A DNA stretch of 64,000 bases from the NCBI GenBank assembly GCA_035308565.1, contig DATGGK010000224.1:124001-188000 (forward strand), written 5' to 3'. Origin of the DNA: JANXLS01 sp035308565. Its GTDB lineage: Bacteria; Planctomycetota; SZUA-567; H5-PLA8. The notes beneath the pieces are model-generated. The model did no database searches. It saw only the letters and a program-made list of their open reading frames with translations, and was not told where the DNA came from. Positions 44,506-53,975 of this stretch are shown here, one piece after another. Every line of letters starts with the position of its first letter. The first letter of the stretch is position 1. Made by a program: the position numbers and the translations under genes.

Positions 44506-44604
44506 CGCGAATCTTCTCCACGCTGCTCATGCTAGTCTCGGCTGCACGCCTGTCCACGTCAGAGTGGATGTGCGGGATCAGGGTCTCCTGATTTCTTGAA
44601 TAAA

Positions 44605-44628
44605 TAGATATTTCGATATGTATATCTA
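44605..44628 (+). promoter_or_regulatory. Operator-like palindrome upstream of the NO reductase
   Basis: TAGATAT and ATATCTA arms (7 bp) separated by 10 bp, in an AT-rich 60-bp stretch about 100 bp before the start codon. An extended -10-like TGTATACT follows at 44638-44645. The site could bind an NO-responsive regulator (NsrR-like sites are AT-rich palindromes), but the regulator is inferred. Confidence 0.4.
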
Positions 44629-44724
44629 ATTAGTTGGTGTATACTCCTTTTGGTTCGCCTAATGATGCAGCTTTCAAAAGCAACCTTAGCGCGCAAAGGA
44701 CGCGCAACATAAAGGAGGATATCC

Positions 44725-47022
44725 ATGCAATACACACGGCTCTGGGTGGCATTCGGCGTGGTCATTGTGGGAGCGTTCGCCACGCTCGGCTATTTTGGAT
44801 ACGACATTTACCGCCAAGCGCCTCCCGTGCCTGAGCGCGTCGTCTGCAGCGACGGGCGCGTGCTCTTTACCGGACAGGAAATCAAAGATGGCCAGAACGT
44901 CTGGCAATCCACGGGCGGACAGCAGCTCGGAACCGTCTGGGGACATGGCGCCTATGTCGCGCCCGATTGGTCCGCCGATTGGCTGCACCGCGAGTCAATG
45001 AGTCTGCTCGACCGCTGGGCGGGCAGCGAACATGGCAAGCCCTTCGACCAATTAAGCGAGGAACAACAAGTCGCGCAGAAAGTCCGCTTGCAGAAAGAAC
45101 TCCGCCCAAACACCTACGACGCCGCGGCCGGTACGCTCACGGTCTCGCCGGCGCGAGCCGAAGCGATGACGAAAGTGGCCGCGCATTACAGCAGTCTTTT
45201 TATGGGCGGCAAAGACACCGCCGCGTTGCGCGAAGCCTATGCGATGCCGGCGGGCACGATCAAAGATCAAGCGCGCATGGAGAAACTGACCGCGTTTTTC
45301 TTTTGGACAAGCTGGGCCTGCACGACCAATCGCCCCGGCCGCGACGTGACCTACACGCAGAATTGGCCGCACGAAGAACTGGTCGGCAACCGTCCCACTT
45401 CGTCCGTCGTGATCTGGTCGATTGCGAGTGTGATCATGCTGCTCGCCGGCGTCGGAGCGCTCGTGTGGTACAGCGCCGCTCAGCGCAAAAAAAAAGAAGC
45501 GGACGAAGCGGCGCATGTGGTGCCCGGCGCCGATCCGCTGCGCCTGCTGAACCTGACGCCCTCGATGCGCGCCACGCTGAAATATTTCTGGGTCGTCGGC
45601 GCGCTGCTGGTCGTTCAAGTCCTGCTGGGCGCGCTGACGGCGCACTACGGCGTGGAAGGGCTTTCGTTTTTCGGTTTTCCGATTTCGAAGTGGCTGCCCT
45701 ACGCCGTGACACGCACGTGGCACACGCAACTCGGCATCTTCTGGATTGCAACCGCGTGGCTGGCGACGGGCCTGTATCTCGCGCCCGCCGTGTCGGGAGT
45801 CGAACCAAAATATCAGCGGCTGGGCGTGAACGTGCTCTTCGTCTGCCTGCTGATCATCGTGGTCGGTTCGATGGCCGGACAATGGTTTTCGATTCAGCAG
45901 CGCCTGGGATTGGAGATGGGTTTCTGGTTCGGGCATCAGGGCTACGAGTACGTCGATCTCGGCCGCTTCTGGCAAATCTTCCTTTTCGCCGGCCTGTTCA
46001 TCTGGCTGGGTTTGATGGTGCGCGGAATGTGGCCGGCGTTCAAACGCCCCGGCCAGCACAAACACTTGCTGGCGCTGTTCATGATTGCCTGCGCGGCAAT
46101 CGGACTTTTTTACGGCGCAGGTTTGATGTGGGGGCGCCAGACGAATCTCGCCATCGCCGAATACTGGCGCTGGTGGGTCGTGCATCTGTGGGTTGAAGGA
46201 TTCTTCGAAGTCTTCGCCACAGCCGCCATCGCGTTTTTGTTCACGCGCATGGGCCTGCTCAATCTGCGCAGCGCCACGACCTCAGTGCTCTTCAGCACCT
46301 CGATCTTCCTTTCAGGCGGCATCGTCGGCACGCTGCATCATTTGTACTTCACCGGAACTTCGACGGCGGTGATGGCGATGGGTTCGGTCTTCAGCGCGTT
46401 GGAGATTGTGCCGCTGGTGCTGATCGGCTTCGAAGCGTACGAGAATCTGTGGCGCGTGCGCGCGGCCCCCTGGGTGCGCACTTACCGCTGGCCGATTTAC
46501 TTTTTCGTGGCAGTGGCCTTCTGGAATTTCGTGGGCGCGGGCTTGTTCGGATTCCTGATCAACACCCCCATCGCGCTTTATTACGTGCAAGGCTTGAACC
46601 TCACGCCGCTGCACGGCCATACCGCGCTTTTCGGCGTGTACGGCATGCTCGGGATCGGCTTCCTGCTCTTCTGCCTGAAAGGCCTTTACGCCAAACGCGA
46701 ATGGTCCGAACGCCCGCTGACGATCGCGTTCTGGTCGCTCAACGGCGGCTTGATGGCCATGGCGCTGCTGAGCCTGCTGCCGCTGGGCTTGATTCAAGCG
46801 TCGGCGAGCATCGACACGGGCATGTGGTACGCGCGCTCAGTCGATTTGCTGCGCAGCCCGCTGGTGCAAAACCTGAAATGGCTGCGCGCCATCGGCGACG
46901 TGAGCTTCGCCTTTGGCTGCGTGACACTGGTGTGGTTTATGATTGGCCTGAAAACAGGTTGGTCGCTGAAACGAGGCCAGCCCGTGGAACTACCCGCGCT
47001 CGCTCGCGCGGCGGGAGAATAA
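44725..47022 (+). CDS. norB: Quinol-dependent nitric oxide reductase (qNOR)
   Basis: A 765-aa single-chain NO reductase. An N-terminal membrane helix and the NorC-like hydrophilic domain without heme c (about 30-215; LFTGQEIKDGQNVWQSTGGQ) mark the quinol type. The catalytic part carries the heme b/b3 and FeB ligands: TWHTQLGIFW, HLWVEGFFEVFATA (His plus the conserved Glu), HHLYFTGT and HGHTALFGVYG. Translation starts at ATG 44725 after TAAAGGAGG. It reduces 2 NO to N2O at the cytoplasmic membrane. No other denitrification gene is adjacent, so NO detoxification is the likely role. Confidence 0.94.
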   Translation: MQYTRLWVAFGVVIVGAFATLGYFGYDIYRQAPPVPERVVCSDGRVLFTGQEIKDGQNVWQSTGGQQLGTVWGHGAYVAPDWSADWLHRESMSLLDRWAGSEHGKPFDQLSEEQQVAQKVRLQKELRPNTYDAAAGTLTVSPARAEAMTKVAAHYSSLFMGGKDTAALREAYAMPAGTIKDQARMEKLTAFFFWTSWACTTNRPGRDVTYTQNWPHEELVGNRPTSSVVIWSIASVIMLLAGVGALVWYSAAQRKKKEADEAAHVVPGADPLRLLNLTPSMRATLKYFWVVGALLVVQVLLGALTAHYGVEGLSFFGFPISKWLPYAVTRTWHTQLGIFWIATAWLATGLYLAPAVSGVEPKYQRLGVNVLFVCLLIIVVGSMAGQWFSIQQRLGLEMGFWFGHQGYEYVDLGRFWQIFLFAGLFIWLGLMVRGMWPAFKRPGQHKHLLALFMIACAAIGLFYGAGLMWGRQTNLAIAEYWRWWVVHLWVEGFFEVFATAAIAFLFTRMGLLNLRSATTSVLFSTSIFLSGGIVGTLHHLYFTGTSTAVMAMGSVFSALEIVPLVLIGFEAYENLWRVRAAPWVRTYRWPIYFFVAVAFWNFVGAGLFGFLINTPIALYYVQGLNLTPLHGHTALFGVYGMLGIGFLLFCLKGLYAKREWSERPLTIAFWSLNGGLMAMALLSLLPLGLIQASASIDTGMWYARSVDLLRSPLVQNLKWLRAIGDVSFAFGCVTLVWFMIGLKTGWSLKRGQPVELPALARAAGE

Positions 47023-47100
47023 GGGAACCGCGCTTTCGGACAGTTAGCCAATGACCCCGCTGGAAATGTTTGCAAATCTTCGCACAAGCGACGCGCCGCC

Positions 47101-47147
47101 GTTCTCCCCTCTCCCCTTGGGGGAGAGGGGCCGGGGGTGAGGGGTGG
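47101..47147. repeat. Palindromic repeat D, intergenic copy
   Basis: TTCTCCCCTCTCCCCTTGGG and the following GGAGAGGGG form a near-perfect palindrome, related to 18152 and 33274. It lies between the convergent qNOR and glycosyltransferase genes and may act as a transcription barrier. Confidence 0.85.
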
Positions 47148-47204
47148 CCGCGCTTAAGATTATGGCTTTCTAACTATTTCTTAGACGTATTTTGCTCCCG
47201 ATTT

Positions 47205-48308
47205 CTACCGCCCCGCCAACTCCCCATAAATCCCCAAACACTCCCGCGCCGCTTTGTCCCACGAAAAGAGCGGCGCGCGCGCGAGGCCCTTCCGCACAAG
47301 CTCCGAGTGCAGCGCGTCGTCGCTGAGCAGCCGCTGAATTTGGGCGGCGATCGACTCTTCGGATTTGGGATCCGCAAGCAATCCGCACTCGCCCACAATC
47401 TCCGGCAGACTCCCCACATTCGCGCCGATCACCGGACACCCGCACGCGAAAGCTTCGATGGCGGGGATGCCGAAACCTTCGTAAAGCGTGGCAAAAAGCA
47501 GCCCGCGCGCGCCAGTGTACAGCGCGGGGACGTCGGCGTCGGGAACGTAGCCAAGGATGCGGATCGCCGATCCGCCTTCGTCGCGCTCGATGGTCTGACG
47601 GATTTCGTCGCCGCCGAATCCGATGCGGCCGGCGATCGCGAAGAGCGCATCGCTTTTCAGTTCACGCCGCGCGCGCAAAAAGGCGCGCGCCTGCGCGAGC
47701 ACGTTTTTGCGCTTGTTGATGCTGCCGACAAAAATCAGGTAGGGGCGGTCGAGCTTGTATTTCGCGCGCACGGCAGCGACCTCTTCCGTGGAGCGCGGCG
47801 AAAAACCTTCGCCGCCCGCTTCGTAGACGACGCGCAGTTTGGCCGGATCGGGATTGAGCGCCGCCGCAACATCGCGCTTGACCGCTTCGCTCACGCAGAC
47901 GATCGCGTCGGCGCGAGCGACGAGCTCGGCGTAGCGCTTCTGCTTCATCGCGCGAAAATCGGCCGTGGCGAATTCAGTGGACTGCAGCGACGAAAAAACA
48001 TCGTGGATCGTCACCACCGTTTTCGCTTTCATCCAGCGCCCGGGAAGGCGCGCGTCGAGGCCATGAAAAATGTCCTGCGACCGTGCGAAGAATGGATGCA
48101 GCCCTTCCAGCATTAGCTTGTTCGAAAAATTCGGCGCCGGCAGCGCGGGAAGGCGAAACATACTTTTCAGACGCGACGCGCGCGTGACCAGCGTGAAACG
48201 GTGCGCCTCGCCGGCACGCGCAAACGCCGCGATCATGCGGCGGATGTACATGGCCACGCCAGTGGATTGAGTGCGCGCGGCGCTGGAAACGTCGAGGGCT
48301 ATTCGCAT
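47205..48308 (-). CDS. Glycosyltransferase family 4
   Basis: ATG 48308 begins the GT-B fold (MRIALDVSSAARTQSTGVAM); upstream codons in the frame are not conserved. The 367-aa protein has the GT4 hallmarks VVTIHDVFSS, DAIVCVSEAVKRDV, YLIFVGSINKRKNV and the C-terminal donor-site motif EGFGIPAIEAFACGCPVI (E-x7-E). It likely adds a sugar from a nucleotide donor in envelope or exopolysaccharide synthesis. It stands alone. Confidence 0.9.
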   Translation of the reverse strand: MRIALDVSSAARTQSTGVAMYIRRMIAAFARAGEAHRFTLVTRASRLKSMFRLPALPAPNFSNKLMLEGLHPFFARSQDIFHGLDARLPGRWMKAKTVVTIHDVFSSLQSTEFATADFRAMKQKRYAELVARADAIVCVSEAVKRDVAAALNPDPAKLRVVYEAGGEGFSPRSTEEVAAVRAKYKLDRPYLIFVGSINKRKNVLAQARAFLRARRELKSDALFAIAGRIGFGGDEIRQTIERDEGGSAIRILGYVPDADVPALYTGARGLLFATLYEGFGIPAIEAFACGCPVIGANVGSLPEIVGECGLLADPKSEESIAAQIQRLLSDDALHSELVRKGLARAPLFSWDKAARECLGIYGELAGR

Positions 48309-48459
48309 TATGGTCCCAAACAGCGCTTCACGCAGCGGCGCTTTTGCCGCAGAGAATAAACGGTCAATGGCTGACAAGATCGGACAATACTTGGCGCAGC
48401 CAATCGCTGCAACAGCACGCAAGTGCTTTTGAAGTGCGGCGATTCAACCCGTTATCTAC

Positions 48460-48501
48460 AGATATACGTATCTTGTCATGATTAGATGCGGTGTATATTG
48501 A
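48460..48501 (+). promoter_or_regulatory. Candidate promoter of the DUF6807 operon
   Basis: TTGTCA (48473-48478) and TATTGA (48496-48501) at 17-bp spacing, with an overlapping palindrome AGATATACGTATCT (48460-48473) that could be an operator. Confidence 0.35.
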
Positions 48502-48538
48502 TTTCAAGAGGCGCTCTTTGCTCCTGCGAGGAAGGATA

Positions 48539-49519
48539 ATGGCACGCAATTGGGCTTTAACCGCGCACGCCGCGCTTATGTTCTTCGCGGTTCTGGCCGC
48601 TGCACAAGCCAGCGAATCGGCCGCCAAGCCGTCCGTTCTGCGCTGGGCGCGCGCCGATGATTCGCTCGCGCTCATGAGCGGCGGCGAGATTGTGTGGCGC
48701 TTCAACTATGGGAAAAATGCCGGCAAGCCCAATTTCGATCCGCTGGCACCAGTCGGGCTGCCCTCGATCAGTTGGCTTTCGCCGCCCGATCATGCCTGGC
48801 ATTACGGGCTGTGGTTCAGTTGGAAATTCATCAATGGCGTCAATTATTGGGAGATTGAGAAAAAAACCGGCCGTCCGCAGGGAACCACGTGCTGGAAGAA
48901 TGTTCACTGCGACGCGCGACCTGATTTCTCCGCGCACATCACGCTCGACGTCGAATACGCGCCCGGCGATGACGCCGCGCCTCTCCTGACCGAGCGCCGC
49001 GGCATCGACATTTCAGCGCCCGCGGCGGATGGATCGTACAGCCTCGATTGGACCGCGGCATTCACTGTTGGTGCGCAGGACCTGGTTTTCGACCGCACGC
49101 CGCCGCCCGGCGAAAAAAATGGCGTGGCCTACGGCGGCTATGCGGGCCTGTCGCTGCGCATGCGCAAGCTGGCCAACGTCAAAGCGGCAAGCGCTGAAAG
49201 TGCGATCGAGTTCAACGACGAACACCGCTTCCGCGGCAAATCGTCGGCGTTCGATTACAGCGGCGAGTTGTCTGGCGCCGCGGTCGGCGTCGCGATGCTC
49301 GATCACCCCGCAAATATCCATGCGCCGTCGCCGTGGTACGCAATCAATGATGCCCAGATGTGTTTCTTCAACGCGGCGGCGCTGTGCTTCGAACCCCTCC
49401 GCGTCAAAGCGGCGCAGTCGTTTACGCTGCGATACCGGATCGTGGTTCACCCGGGCTCCTACGACGCGGCGAAGCTCGTGCAGTTGCAAAAAGATTTCGC
49501 GCAAAAGAATGCTCATTGA
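48539..49519 (+). CDS. DUF6807 (PmoA-like) secreted protein
   Basis: ATG 48539 follows GAGGAAGG. The 326-aa protein has a signal peptide (TAHAALMFFAVLAAAQASES) and a beta-sandwich typical of the DUF6807/PmoA family: VWRFNYGKNAGKPNFDPLAP, PPDHAWHYGLWFSWKFINGV, NYWE and PWYAINDAQMCFFNAAALCF. The HxWHxGxxFS-like pattern is the family hallmark. These proteins accompany Gfo/Idh/MocA genes in PVC genomes, as here (next gene 17 bp downstream), and are thought to take part in carbohydrate breakdown. Despite the family name it is not a methane monooxygenase subunit. Confidence 0.8.
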   Translation: MARNWALTAHAALMFFAVLAAAQASESAAKPSVLRWARADDSLALMSGGEIVWRFNYGKNAGKPNFDPLAPVGLPSISWLSPPDHAWHYGLWFSWKFINGVNYWEIEKKTGRPQGTTCWKNVHCDARPDFSAHITLDVEYAPGDDAAPLLTERRGIDISAPAADGSYSLDWTAAFTVGAQDLVFDRTPPPGEKNGVAYGGYAGLSLRMRKLANVKAASAESAIEFNDEHRFRGKSSAFDYSGELSGAAVGVAMLDHPANIHAPSPWYAINDAQMCFFNAAALCFEPLRVKAAQSFTLRYRIVVHPGSYDAAKLVQLQKDFAQKNAH

Positions 49520-49536
49520 TGGAGGGAGAGAAACCG

Positions 49537-50886
49537 ATGAACGCCGCACACAATTCGCCTGCGGAGAAGACCAGCCGCCGCACATTCATCCGCGCGTCCG
49601 GAACCGCGCTGGCCGGCGCGACGCTGACTGCCGCCATCGCCGCGCGCAGCTACGCCGGGGAGAACAACACGATCAAACTGGCGCTGATCGGTTGCGGCGG
49701 GCGCGGCACGGGTGCGGCGGCGAATGCGATGAAAACGAAAGGCTTAGTCAAGCTGTGGGCGATGGCCGATGTCTTTCCGGACCGCCTCGACTCCAGCAAA
49801 AAAACGCTCGCGGAGAAATTCGCCGACAAGATCGACGTCCCGTCCGACCGTCAATTTCTGGGCACTGACGCGTTCAAAAAAGCCATCGACGCGCTCGACA
49901 AGGACGATCTGGTCATCCTCGCCACGCCCCCCGCGTTTCGGCCGATTCATCTCGAATACGCCGTCGCGCAAAGTCATCACGTGTTCATGGAGAAATCGTT
50001 CGCGGTCGATGCGCCGGGCATTCGCCGAGTGTTGCGCGCGGGCGAAGCGGCGGCGGCAAAGAACCTCAAGATCGCCGGCGGATTGATGTGCCGGCACAAT
50101 TCGGCGCTTGAAGAAACCATCGCGAAAATTCACGACGGCGCCATCGGCGGCATCGTCACCTGCTCGGCGTTTCGCATGCACGGTCCCGTTGGTTTTCGTC
50201 CGCGCGCGCCGGAAAGTTCGGAGCTGGCGCACCAGATTCGGAACTATTCCAATTTCACGTGGCTCAATGGCAGCTTCATTTTGGATTGGCTGATTCACAA
50301 TCTCGACGTGTGCTGTTGGACCAAAAATGCGTGGCCGATTTCAGCGCAGGGTTCCGGCGGGCGGCAGACGCGCACCGAAGCCGATCAGATGTACGACCAT
50401 TTCGAAGTCGAGTACACCTTTCCGGACGGCACAATCCTTCAAGCGCACGCGCGGCACATGCTCAACTGCTGGGGCTTCTTTGGCTCGAAAGTGCTCGGAA
50501 CGAAGGGCTCCGCGGTGCTGGGCGAAGGCATCACGCAGCCCAAGCTCTACAAAGCGCACAAGCAATCCGCGGAGACGCTGGCCTGGGAGTACATCGGCGG
50601 GCCGTACGATCCGTATCAGCGCGAGCACGATTTGCTCTTCGAGGCCATCCGCGAAAACAAGCCTTACAACGAAACCGAACGCTGCGCGCAAGCGGCGCTC
50701 ACCGGAATCATGGGCCGCATGGCGGCGGAATCCGGCCAGTGCGTGACGCGCGAAGAGGCGCTGCGCTCGAATCTGGAACTGGCGCCTGGCCTCGACCAAT
50801 TGACGCTGACCAGCGCCGCGCCGATCAACCCGGACGCAGCGGGAAAGTATCCTGTGGCAATTCCCGGAAAGACGAAGATCGGCTGA
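49537..50886 (+). CDS. Gfo/Idh/MocA oxidoreductase with Tat signal (1)
   Basis: ATG 49537 with GGAGGGAG 8 nt upstream. The 449-aa protein opens with a twin-arginine signal (SRRTFIRASGTALAGATLTA). The Rossmann fold starts at KLALIGCGGRGTG (about residue 47). The dinucleotide-linked motif HHVFMEKSFAVDAPG has Glu-Lys where the family has E-K-P. NWLIH-like WLIHNLDVCCW holds the conserved His. It probably oxidises a sugar or cyclitol with a tightly bound NAD(P), exported folded. It forms an operon with DUF6807 and a second paralogue. Confidence 0.9.
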   Translation: MNAAHNSPAEKTSRRTFIRASGTALAGATLTAAIAARSYAGENNTIKLALIGCGGRGTGAAANAMKTKGLVKLWAMADVFPDRLDSSKKTLAEKFADKIDVPSDRQFLGTDAFKKAIDALDKDDLVILATPPAFRPIHLEYAVAQSHHVFMEKSFAVDAPGIRRVLRAGEAAAAKNLKIAGGLMCRHNSALEETIAKIHDGAIGGIVTCSAFRMHGPVGFRPRAPESSELAHQIRNYSNFTWLNGSFILDWLIHNLDVCCWTKNAWPISAQGSGGRQTRTEADQMYDHFEVEYTFPDGTILQAHARHMLNCWGFFGSKVLGTKGSAVLGEGITQPKLYKAHKQSAETLAWEYIGGPYDPYQREHDLLFEAIRENKPYNETERCAQAALTGIMGRMAAESGQCVTREEALRSNLELAPGLDQLTLTSAAPINPDAAGKYPVAIPGKTKIG

Positions 50887-50917
50887 GAAGCATTCGACAA
50901 AGAAGAAGAGGTGAAGC

Positions 50918-51406
50918 ATGAATGGCGAACGGAAAAAAGAGGTTCGTATTGTAATCAGTGCCTCGTCCCCGCGCCCCGCGCCTCATCGGCGGCCGCAGCG
51001 GGACACGTTGATTCGATTGATAAAGAAAGGAACCAGGACCACGAACGCGATGGGCCTTCTCTTCTGGACTCCGCGCGTTCTGGGGATTCTGTTTGCCGTC
51101 TTTCTGGGCATGTCTGCCATGGACGATCTAAGCGGCGGAAATGACTTCTGGAAGTCCATGTCCGCGCTGTTCGTGCACCTGATGCCGGCGTGCGCCATGT
51201 TCGTTGCGCTGGCCATTGCCTGGCGCTGGGCGCTGCTGGGATCGATTCTCTACGGCGCATCGGCCGTTTGCTTTGTGTATTGGTCATGGAGTCTCGTACC
51301 CCTGGCCGAGCAGTTGTCGATCTCCGGCCCTCTGGCCGCGGCAAGCGTTCTTTTCCTGCTCAATTGGATTTACAGAAAACAAATTGCGGTTGTGTTGATC
51401 GATTAG
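50918..51406 (+). CDS. Four-helix membrane protein, 162 aa
   Basis: Start ATG 50918 has a GAGG site; an internal ATG at 51050 would give the membrane part only. The N-terminal 45 residues are basic. Four hydrophobic segments follow (LGILFAVFLGMSAMDDLSGG; ALFVHLMPACAMFVALAIAW; SILYGASAVCFVYWSW; ISGPLAAASVLFLLNWI). Such small proteins with an LGILFAVFLGLFALD-like opening are common in many phyla and have no known function. It lies between two Gfo/Idh/MocA genes on the same strand. Confidence 0.7.
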   Translation: MNGERKKEVRIVISASSPRPAPHRRPQRDTLIRLIKKGTRTTNAMGLLFWTPRVLGILFAVFLGMSAMDDLSGGNDFWKSMSALFVHLMPACAMFVALAIAWRWALLGSILYGASAVCFVYWSWSLVPLAEQLSISGPLAAASVLFLLNWIYRKQIAVVLID

Positions 51407-51431
51407 GGAAAACATTTAAGGATATTCAGAT

Positions 51432-52718
51432 ATGAGCATCGACATTTCTTCGCGCCGTCATTTTCTCGCCACGTCCGCCGTCGCCGCGGCGGCCGCGGCC
51501 GCCATCGGACACCGCGCCTATGCTGGCGGCGGCGACGCGATTCGCCTCGGCATGATCGGCTGCGGCGGACGCTGCACGGGCGCGGCGCACGAAGCCATGA
51601 ACGCCGATTCCGGCACGCGGCTGGTCGCGATGGCGGATCTGTTCGCGGACCGCATTCAAGCGAAACTGCAAGCGCTCAAGAAACAGAACCCCGATCAGGT
51701 CGCAGTGGACGAGGCGCATTGTTTCACCGGCCTGAACGGATACACGAAGGTGATCGAATCGTGCGACGTGGTGCTGATTGCCTGCGCGGCGAAATTCCAC
51801 GCGATGTACGCAAAAGCGGCGCTCGAAGCAGGCAAGCATGTCTTTGTCGAAAAACCGCACGCCATCGATCCCGCGGGCATCAAAGTTCTCGCGCAAGCCG
51901 TGGACATCGCGAAACAAAAAAAGCTGGGCCTGCTGAGCGGCCTGCAAAGCCGCTTCCATGCGCCCATCAAGGAGACGATACAGCGCGTGCATGATGGGCA
52001 GATTGGCGAGATCATTGCGATGGAGGAGAATTTTATCCGCGGGCCTTATGGAAATATCAAGCGTCCCAGCGGCAGCGAATTGGAAATTCAATACGGCAAC
52101 CAATACCGCTTTTCGTGGCTCTGCGGCGACGACGTGACGCAATCGCTCGTCCACAACCTCGACCGCGCGACGTGGGCCATGCGCGAAACCCCGCCGGTGA
52201 AATGCCATGGACTCGGAGGCCGGTCCACCTCACAGGATTTGCTCGGCGACGTCTTCGATCATCATTCGGTCGTGTACCAATACGCCAACGGCGTGCGCCT
52301 CTACGCAAACACGCGCACGACGCTCAATTGCTACAACGAAATCTCCAGCACGATCCTCGGTTCCAAAGGCACCGCGTACCCGCTGGAAGGCCGCATCACC
52401 GGCGAAAGGGCGTGGCAGTGGGCGGGCGAAAAGAGCAGCCCGTACGATGTCGAGCATCAGAAGTTTTTCAAATCGATCCGCGCCGGCGCGCCCATTAATT
52501 GCGGCGATTACATGCCGCGCAGCACGCTCGTCGCGATCATGGGACAGCTCTCGTGCTACAGCGGAAAAGAAGTGGCGTGGGACGCGGTGACGAAATCGGA
52601 TTTCTGTTTCGCGCCCGCGCCCGAGCGCTGCACGTGGGACATGCCGCCGCCGACGCAGTCCAATGAAAAGGGCGTCTATCCGGTGTGTTTCACTCCGGGC
52701 GTCTCAAAGAACATTTAA
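51432..52718 (+). CDS. Gfo/Idh/MocA oxidoreductase with Tat signal (2)
   Basis: A 428-aa paralogue of the gene at 49537. Tat motif SRRHFLATSAVAAAAAAAIG, Rossmann start RLGMIGCGGRCTG, the E-K-P motif intact (HVFVEKPHAIDP) and VHNLDRATWAM in the substrate region. Its cofactor loop therefore keeps the Pro that the first paralogue has lost. Likely role is a periplasmic or extracytoplasmic sugar dehydrogenation step in the same pathway as the other three genes of this operon. Confidence 0.9.
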   Translation: MSIDISSRRHFLATSAVAAAAAAAIGHRAYAGGGDAIRLGMIGCGGRCTGAAHEAMNADSGTRLVAMADLFADRIQAKLQALKKQNPDQVAVDEAHCFTGLNGYTKVIESCDVVLIACAAKFHAMYAKAALEAGKHVFVEKPHAIDPAGIKVLAQAVDIAKQKKLGLLSGLQSRFHAPIKETIQRVHDGQIGEIIAMEENFIRGPYGNIKRPSGSELEIQYGNQYRFSWLCGDDVTQSLVHNLDRATWAMRETPPVKCHGLGGRSTSQDLLGDVFDHHSVVYQYANGVRLYANTRTTLNCYNEISSTILGSKGTAYPLEGRITGERAWQWAGEKSSPYDVEHQKFFKSIRAGAPINCGDYMPRSTLVAIMGQLSCYSGKEVAWDAVTKSDFCFAPAPERCTWDMPPPTQSNEKGVYPVCFTPGVSKNI

Positions 52719-53027
52719 GGATCAATCACCGCTGTTCAAAACGGGCGCGCGACGCGCGCCGCCGCTGTCAGCCCCGAAGAGACTCATGGATAACATCGGT
52801 CATGGTATCAGGGTTCATAGCCACAGCAGCCGGGGGTATCGGCCGCAGGCCGGCCCGCAGCGCGACACCCCCAGATGCCTTCTGCTCCCCCTCCGGGGAA
52901 AACGGCGGCGTTTCCCTTCGCGAGATTAGTCCGCATGGACTTCAAATCTGGTCTGGCAAAAAAGCACACAACCCGCGAACTTGCGCGCGCGGGTTGTGCA
53001 GGGTCGGGTGTTGCTTTGAGGACTGCG
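52719..53027. other. Intergenic region with degenerate palindromes
   Basis: About 310 bp between the second oxidoreductase and the leftward recombinase gene. It holds several GC-rich imperfect palindromes (for example CCGGGGGTATCGGCCGCAGG with CGACACCCCC near 52840-52880, and GGGGAAAACGGCGGCGTTTC near 52898) that look like decayed repeats, and the terminator of the recombinase gene. No coding frame. Confidence 0.55.
52958..52998 (-). terminator. Rho-independent terminator of the recombinase gene
   Basis: An 11-bp stem (CACAACCCGCG 52967-52977 with 52988-52998) is followed, in the leftward direction, by six A on the plus strand (52958-52963), that is a U tract. It lies 30 bp after the stop at 53028. 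Confidence 0.8.
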
Positions 53028-53975
53028 TCACGCTTTAGGATGGGCGGCATTGTAGACGGTCTTCAACCGCGTGGGCGTGAGGTGGGTGTAAATTTGCGTG
53101 GTCGATAAGCTCGAATGGCCGAGCAATTCCTGAACGCTGCGCAGATCGGCGCCGCGGTCCAGCAAATGCGTGGCGTAACTGTGGCGCAGCGTGTGCGGCG
53201 TAATGCCCGGCGGCAGGCCGGCTTGCTCCTGGCGTTTCGAGATCACGCGGCGAACGCTGCGCACGTCAAGGCGCGTGCCGAAGCGGTTAACGAAGACGGC
53301 GGAAAGCGGCCCGAGATTCTCCGGCGTGTTGCGCCCGCGCAGTACTTCCGGGCGGCGCATGATCCAATTGCGCAGGGCCGTCGTCGCGCAGTTCCCGACG
53401 GGCAACATGCGTTCCTTTTTGCCCTTGCCGCGCACCAGCAGCAGCCCGCGCTCGGAATCGAAGTCTTCGAGATTCGATCCGACCAATTCCGACACGCGCA
53501 CGCCGGCGCCGTACAGCAGCTCCAAAATCGCGCGATCGCGCACGTCCATCCAATGCGCGCCGCTGACGACTTCGACGAGTTTCTTCACATCGGCTTCGGA
53601 GAGGCACTTGGGCAGTGCTTTGGGCGTCTTCGGGTTGTGGATGCCGTCGAGCGGCGAGGTGTCGATCAGCTTGCGCTTGATGAGGAATTTAAAAAAGCTG
53701 CGCAAGCCGGAGAGGCGGCGGCTTAAGGTGCGCTTGCCGGTGCCTTTCTCCGTCTGGTCGGCCAAAAATCCGCGGATGACCAACCGGTCGAGCCGGTTGG
53801 GGAACCGGGGCATTTCACCGCGCGCATCGACGAACGACACGAACGCGGAGAGATCCTCGGCATAGGCTTTGGTGGTGTGAGGCGAGCAGCCGCGCTCGCT
53901 GGTAAGGTAGGAGAGGAAATGCTCGATAAACTGCTCGGAGCCGTTTCCCCCCCGGGACGGTTCCTGTGCAATCAT
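53028..53975 (-). CDS. Tyrosine recombinase XerC/XerD
   Basis: A 315-aa site-specific recombinase. The SAM-like N-terminal domain (about 15-105; LSYLTSERGCSPHTTKAYAE) precedes a catalytic domain with Arg in LYGAGVRVSELVG, Lys in RGKGKKERMLP, His-x-x-Arg in HTLRHSYATHL, the second His in LLGHSSLSTTQIYTH and the nucleophile Tyr in that stretch. Full Xer length and LGHSSLSTTQIYTH indicate a chromosome-dimer resolution recombinase, not a phage integrase. No dif-like site was searched successfully. Confidence 0.93.
   Translation of the reverse strand: MIAQEPSRGGNGSEQFIEHFLSYLTSERGCSPHTTKAYAEDLSAFVSFVDARGEMPRFPNRLDRLVIRGFLADQTEKGTGKRTLSRRLSGLRSFFKFLIKRKLIDTSPLDGIHNPKTPKALPKCLSEADVKKLVEVVSGAHWMDVRDRAILELLYGAGVRVSELVGSNLEDFDSERGLLLVRGKGKKERMLPVGNCATTALRNWIMRRPEVLRGRNTPENLGPLSAVFVNRFGTRLDVRSVRRVISKRQEQAGLPPGITPHTLRHSYATHLLDRGADLRSVQELLGHSSLSTTQIYTHLTPTRLKTVYNAAHPKA

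Noticed and set aside
48539..49519. Methane monooxygenase subunit PmoA
   Set aside because: The family label PmoA for DUF6807 is historical. The protein is secreted, soluble and lacks the membrane fold of particulate methane monooxygenase.
53028..53975. Integrase of a genomic island at 54-55 kb
   Set aside because: Motifs and length fit housekeeping XerC/D, and no attachment-site duplication or tRNA is visible.
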